From: Otatea glauca
Lineage: Eukaryota; Streptophyta; Magnoliopsida; Poales; Poaceae
NCBI GenBank assembly: GCA_036346275.1
Contig: CM070726.1
Span: 26,943,410-27,007,409 of the forward strand
DNA length: 64,000 nt
Reading direction: 5' to 3'
Below are positions 60,739 to 64,000 of the stretch, piece by piece. Each line of letters opens with the position of its first letter. The stretch's first letter is position 1. Below the pieces are notes generated by a model. That model was not told where the DNA came from and made no database searches. It saw only the letters and a program-made list of their open reading frames with translations. The position numbers and the translations under genes were made by a program.

Positions 60739-61961
60739 ACAAGGGCCTAGCCACTAGGTGGGCACCATCCAGTGCCAATAACCACAACCCCCTAGCTAGC
60801 TAGTCCTTATAGTTTTAATTTCAATATCTCTTTCTTTCTCTCTCACAAAATGTGACCCCTAGCTTGTGTGTGAAACCGATGTTGCTAGCGTAGGCCCTAA
60901 CGGCGTCGACCATATGTGTGTAGACCTAAGGTGTTGACGTAGGTAGCTTTGGAAGCTTTGTCATGTGAGCTCCTCCATTTTAATCCACACTTCGCCATTT
61001 GGTGCAGATGTCATCATTGCCGTCTAGGTAAGTTGGTCCAATAAACCCCATCACGGGTAAATAAAATCTGGCTAAAAACTCACTAGAGAAGAACAAAACT
61101 AGAAAATTTAATCTACGTAGAAAAACAGAACAAACTAAAAAAAATAAAGTTCCTTTCGAAAAAAATCAATGAGTCCCACCCACTCAACGTCGGCAATAAT
61201 GTCGGAGAAAGATGAGGGAGAAAGCAACAGAGGACTAAAAAACTTCCCAAGTCTTCTTCCCCACTTCCCCAGCAACGGGGACAATGAAGATCTCCTCTTG
61301 CTCTACAGACAACTAAAAAACTCATCTTTTTTAAGAGGTTACTTTAAACAATTCAATTTTCTTAGTAAGGGGCTAAGTAACCGTAGTTTGATTTAGAATG
61401 CATTAAATTGAGCAAAATAATTTACTTGGCACAAAGTGCATATAAGAAAATGAACCAACGAAGTCTCTTCTTACTTAATGGAATGGAAGCGCTCCTACCT
61501 TGTTTCAAATAAATAAATAAATGAAATGAAACAACAAGACTGTTCCATCAATTTTTTTATGTATGGCGGGCATCCATGTGACAATCCGAGATAACCTAAG
61601 GCTTTCTAAGCCTACATCTTGCTTGTTCATAAAAAGAAATGTGAAGCACCTTAGTGAACAAAATATACCTCCATCACTGCGTCAGGGAGTGTATGCAAAC
61701 TGCAAAGGTAAAAATATGCAGGTTAGCTTATATAGAACATATGCTCCCCGTTGAAAGTGCATGTGCATCAAGAGGATACACTCAATTAATCATAATGCTG
61801 GCTACTCTAAATTTTCTTTTGTTCAAATTTAAAATTGATATTTTCTAACGCTCCATCAAGAAAAACTGTTTAATTCGGCCAGAACTATTTAACTTGAGAC
61901 TAAAGCAAATGTAAACCCAAATGACAGAGCACAACTGTAGAAAAAATAAATAACATAGCAC
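60739..61961. other. Unassigned sequence
   Basis: About 1.2 kb, AT-rich, with a T/C-rich run (60820-60845) and A-rich runs. No open frame of note, no LTR, TIR or RNA gene recognised. It may be older intergenic DNA or decayed repeats. Confidence 0.5.
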
Positions 61962-62219
61962 TGTTATGAGATAAGATTTCTGTAACCGATTCGGTTACTA
62001 TCTATCTCTTATTTGTGGGCGAATCCGAACTCATCTCTTATGCTTTCCTCTATATATTGGTTTTTCCCCGTGTAAAAGAAAAATCTAATAAAGCGAGAGA
62101 GTTCCACCCTCTATATACTGTGTGCTCTTTTTCCTATACTGTGTGCTCTTTTTCCTGTTCGCGTGATCCTGTTGGTAAGCTATTAATTGATCATGGGTGA
62201 ATGACTATATTTTATAACA
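61962..62219 (+). mobile_element. 5' LTR of a copia element
   Basis: This 258-bp LTR starts TGTTATGAG and ends TATAACA (5-bp inverted ends TGTTA/TAACA). It contains TATATATT at 62051-62058 and a duplicated TACTGTGTGCTCTTTTTCCT (62116-62155). A PBS-like sequence and gag follow. The 3' end of the element is outside the window. Confidence 0.75.
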
Positions 62220-62235
62220 CGTTATCAGCACAAAG
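62220..62235 (+). other. PBS-like site of copia element
   Basis: CGTTATCAGCACAAAG directly follows the LTR. It shares the TATCAG core with the iMet PBS and resembles the site after many small-LTR plant copia LTRs. Confidence 0.6.
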
Positions 62236-63881
62236 CTCTACTGTGGCTGATTGGTGATCGTCTGCCTACGACAATCGACACTGCATCAGATTCATCCTGC
62301 GTCACGCGATCTACGCTACCGCAAACCCTACGTGAGTACATCCATTATAATAGCGATCCCACTGATCATATTACTGTTTGATGTACTGTTTAGGTGATTG
62401 TTTATGTATGATTATTGTTCATAAAAAAAATTGCGCCTAGTGCTCACAACACCCTCAGCGACGGTGACACTGGTGGCTATGCCACCGCTCCTGTAGCCAC
62501 GACGCCTCAGCCCGAAGCCGCTGTCACCGCCGACTGCGCCTCGTTCCTCGGCCGCGCTGACCATTGCACCGCGCCTCTTGCTGTCGCATCAGTCTGTGCG
62601 TGTCGCCGTCGCCTCGATATGCGTGAGCCACCGTCGACTCTGTCTCTGTGCGCTCGCCGTCGCCTCAACTTCTCGCGGCAGCCGCCGCACATGGCCCGTA
62701 GCCGCATCGAGCGCTTGCTATCGCTTCAGCTCCCTGCAGCCACCGCTTCTCTCGGTTTTCATGCCGTCGCCCGCAGCGACGTCTAAGGCAGCAGTACTGC
62801 CATGGTCGCAACCTCTGGGCCCGCCGCGTCGCCATGGCTACGAACCCCGCACCCGAAGCATGAGTGGCGGCAGCGCGCTCCTCGGCCCCCGCGCCCGATG
62901 TGCGAGCTGCGGCGGTGCGCCCCTCGACTCCTGCGCCCTCGGCCGCGCTGCCCTTGGTCACATCGCCCACCGCGACGCCCTCGGCCGCGCCACCCTTGGT
63001 ATTGACGCCCGCCGCGATGCCCCGACCGCGCCGCCCTTGGTAGTGTTGCCCGTCGCGACGCCCCGACTGCGTTGCCCTTGGTCACGTCGCCCACCGAGAC
63101 ACCCTCGACCGCGCCGCCCGTCGGGCTGCACCGCCGGATGTGCTCTAGCCCGAAGCCGTGCTGCGTGATGCGTCACCTCAACTCCGCCGCCTCCTTGCTC
63201 TGTACTGAATCGCAGCGGCGGCAATAGCGTGCTGGCGCTAGGTTTTCTTTTTCCCTAAGTGCACTGCCGCGTCTCTGGTGGACCGTCGCCGCTCATGGGC
63301 CTCTGGGCCGGTTTCATCTGAAAGGGTTTCGGCTGTTAAGGCCGAACGAGCCGTTGACCGTACAGCCCTTTAATTCTAGAAATTTGTTTGTATATGATTC
63401 TAGAAATTGTTAAACGAACTCTAGAAATTTGTTTATGGGCTTCCAAAATTTTTTGGAAAATAGTGATTGAGCCTACATTGAATGTTCCATGCCCTGGGTT
63501 TATTTTCTAGCTATATACCATGTTTTATATGCGCTGGAATTTGTCATCTGTTATTTAAGTAATTCTGAAAATTGCTTAAAATTCTGGAAAATTATGAAAA
63601 AAAAATATGTATGACCCATTTCTTTGTGTAATGTTGCTAGATTAATTTTCTTAGCATTATACCATAATTATTTCTTGTTGGAATTTATTTTCAGTTAATT
63701 GGTAATTCTGAATATTACTTAATAATTAGCAAAAAATCATGAAAAATGCTAGGAAAATCTTGAAAAAAATGTGATGGTTATCTACTAAATAGATAGACCA
63801 AAACTTTACCGATCCAATAATAAGCATGCAAAAATAATATTTTACCCGAAGTAAAATCCCTATTTTGCTTGTATATAGGAT
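62236..63881 (+). other. Long untranslated leader of copia element
   Basis: The 1.65 kb between PBS and gag is unusually long. It has a GC-rich block (62440-63260) with overlapping ORFs on both strands and a 42-bp tandem repeat, then AT-rich sequence. GTGAGT at 62332 and a polypyrimidine-poor TATATAG at 63872-63878 could bound an intron. The ORFs here (for example 62578-63168) are Arg/Ala/Pro-rich with no recognisable domain. Confidence 0.5.
62936..63125 (+). repeat. 42-bp GC-rich minisatellite
   Basis: Units begin at 62936, 62978, 63020, 63061 and 63103 (last partial), each close to CCCTCGGCCGCGCC-CCCTTGG followed by a C-rich stretch ending CGACG. The period is a multiple of three. Confidence 0.8.
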
Positions 63882-64000
63882 ATGTCTGACATAGTCAAGA
63901 AAGAATTTACTGAGCTTGCCCTGAATGGTAGCAACTATCTCACTTGGACAATGGATGCTAAGATCAACTTGACAGCCTGATCTCATGGAGCTGCAATTTC
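63882..64000 (+). pseudogene. Copia gag start, broken, runs off window
   Basis: ATG at 63882 opens MSDIVKKEFTELALNGSNYL followed by TWTMDAKINLTA. This is the N-terminus of copia gag polyproteins in the small-LTR (Ale/Retrofit-like) group. A TGA stop at 63978 follows, probably from CGA, after which SHGAAIS continues in frame. The rest of the protein is outside the window. Confidence 0.75.

Noticed and set aside
62578..63168. 196-codon ORF on + strand, Arg/Ala/Pro-rich
   Set aside because: Low-complexity translation driven by GC content and a 42-bp repeat; long ORFs on the opposite strand too; no domain.

Overview
The window looks like intergenic heterochromatin of a monocot, most likely a grass: it is almost wholly nested LTR retrotransposons of plant types (Ty3/gypsy Tat and Tekay/Del-like chromovirus, Ty1/copia Sirevirus-like, one small copia element, one TRIM). 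I see no host gene, tRNA or rRNA. Species cannot be fixed from the sequence alone. Element boundaries below rest on TG...CA ends, 5-bp target-site duplications (TSDs), primer-binding sites (PBS), polypurine tracts (PPT) and recognisable protein motifs. All alignments were done by eye.

The backbone is one decayed Tat-lineage Ty3/gypsy element on the + strand ('host element'), whose pieces run from a truncated 5' LTR (4096-4639) to its 3' LTR (60336-60696). Its own DNA totals only about 10 kb. Its pieces are gag (4663-6227, 9252-10270, 10582-11045), protease (11046-11685), RT and two RNase H domains (16485-18800), integrase (18930-19057, 31191-31359, 36390-37062, 51404-51589), and an antisense ORF resembling a plant mobile domain protein (60197-59691 and 52173-51982).

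Insertions into the host element, left to right: a Sirevirus-like element (LTR 2464-4095, gag 2429-1208, minus), itself cut by a Tekay-like LTR (1-1207); a 657-bp TRIM (6228-6884) beside a 2.4-kb solo LTR (6891-9251); a MITE-like unit (10271-10581); an internally deleted chromovirus (11686-16484); a minus-strand solo LTR (19058-31190) split by a complete, pol-less Sirevirus-like element (19648-29628, TSD GCAAT); a 5.0-kb solo LTR (31360-36389); a full-length Tekay-like chromovirus (37063-51403, TSD CCTAT) whose 3' LTR carries a Sirevirus-like solo LTR (49054-51277, TSD AAGTT); and a truncated minus-strand Tekay-like LTR (52174-59612) split by a 5.2-kb solo LTR (52768-57982, TSD CGGAC). Removing these insertions brings the host-element reading frames back together.

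Right of the host element there is a 42-bp tail of an older Tekay-type LTR (60697-60738), about 1.2 kb that I cannot assign, and the 5' part of a small-LTR copia element (61962-64000, running off the window).

The most interesting signals are: a short hairpin near the 3' end of several divergent Tekay-type LTRs, with a compensatory stem change and in two copies a palindromic loop; the antisense mobile-domain ORF; the 5-kb solo LTRs; an in-frame 312-bp tandem duplication in pol; and an extra ORF ahead of gag in the chromovirus. No previously undescribed non-transposon system is evident.
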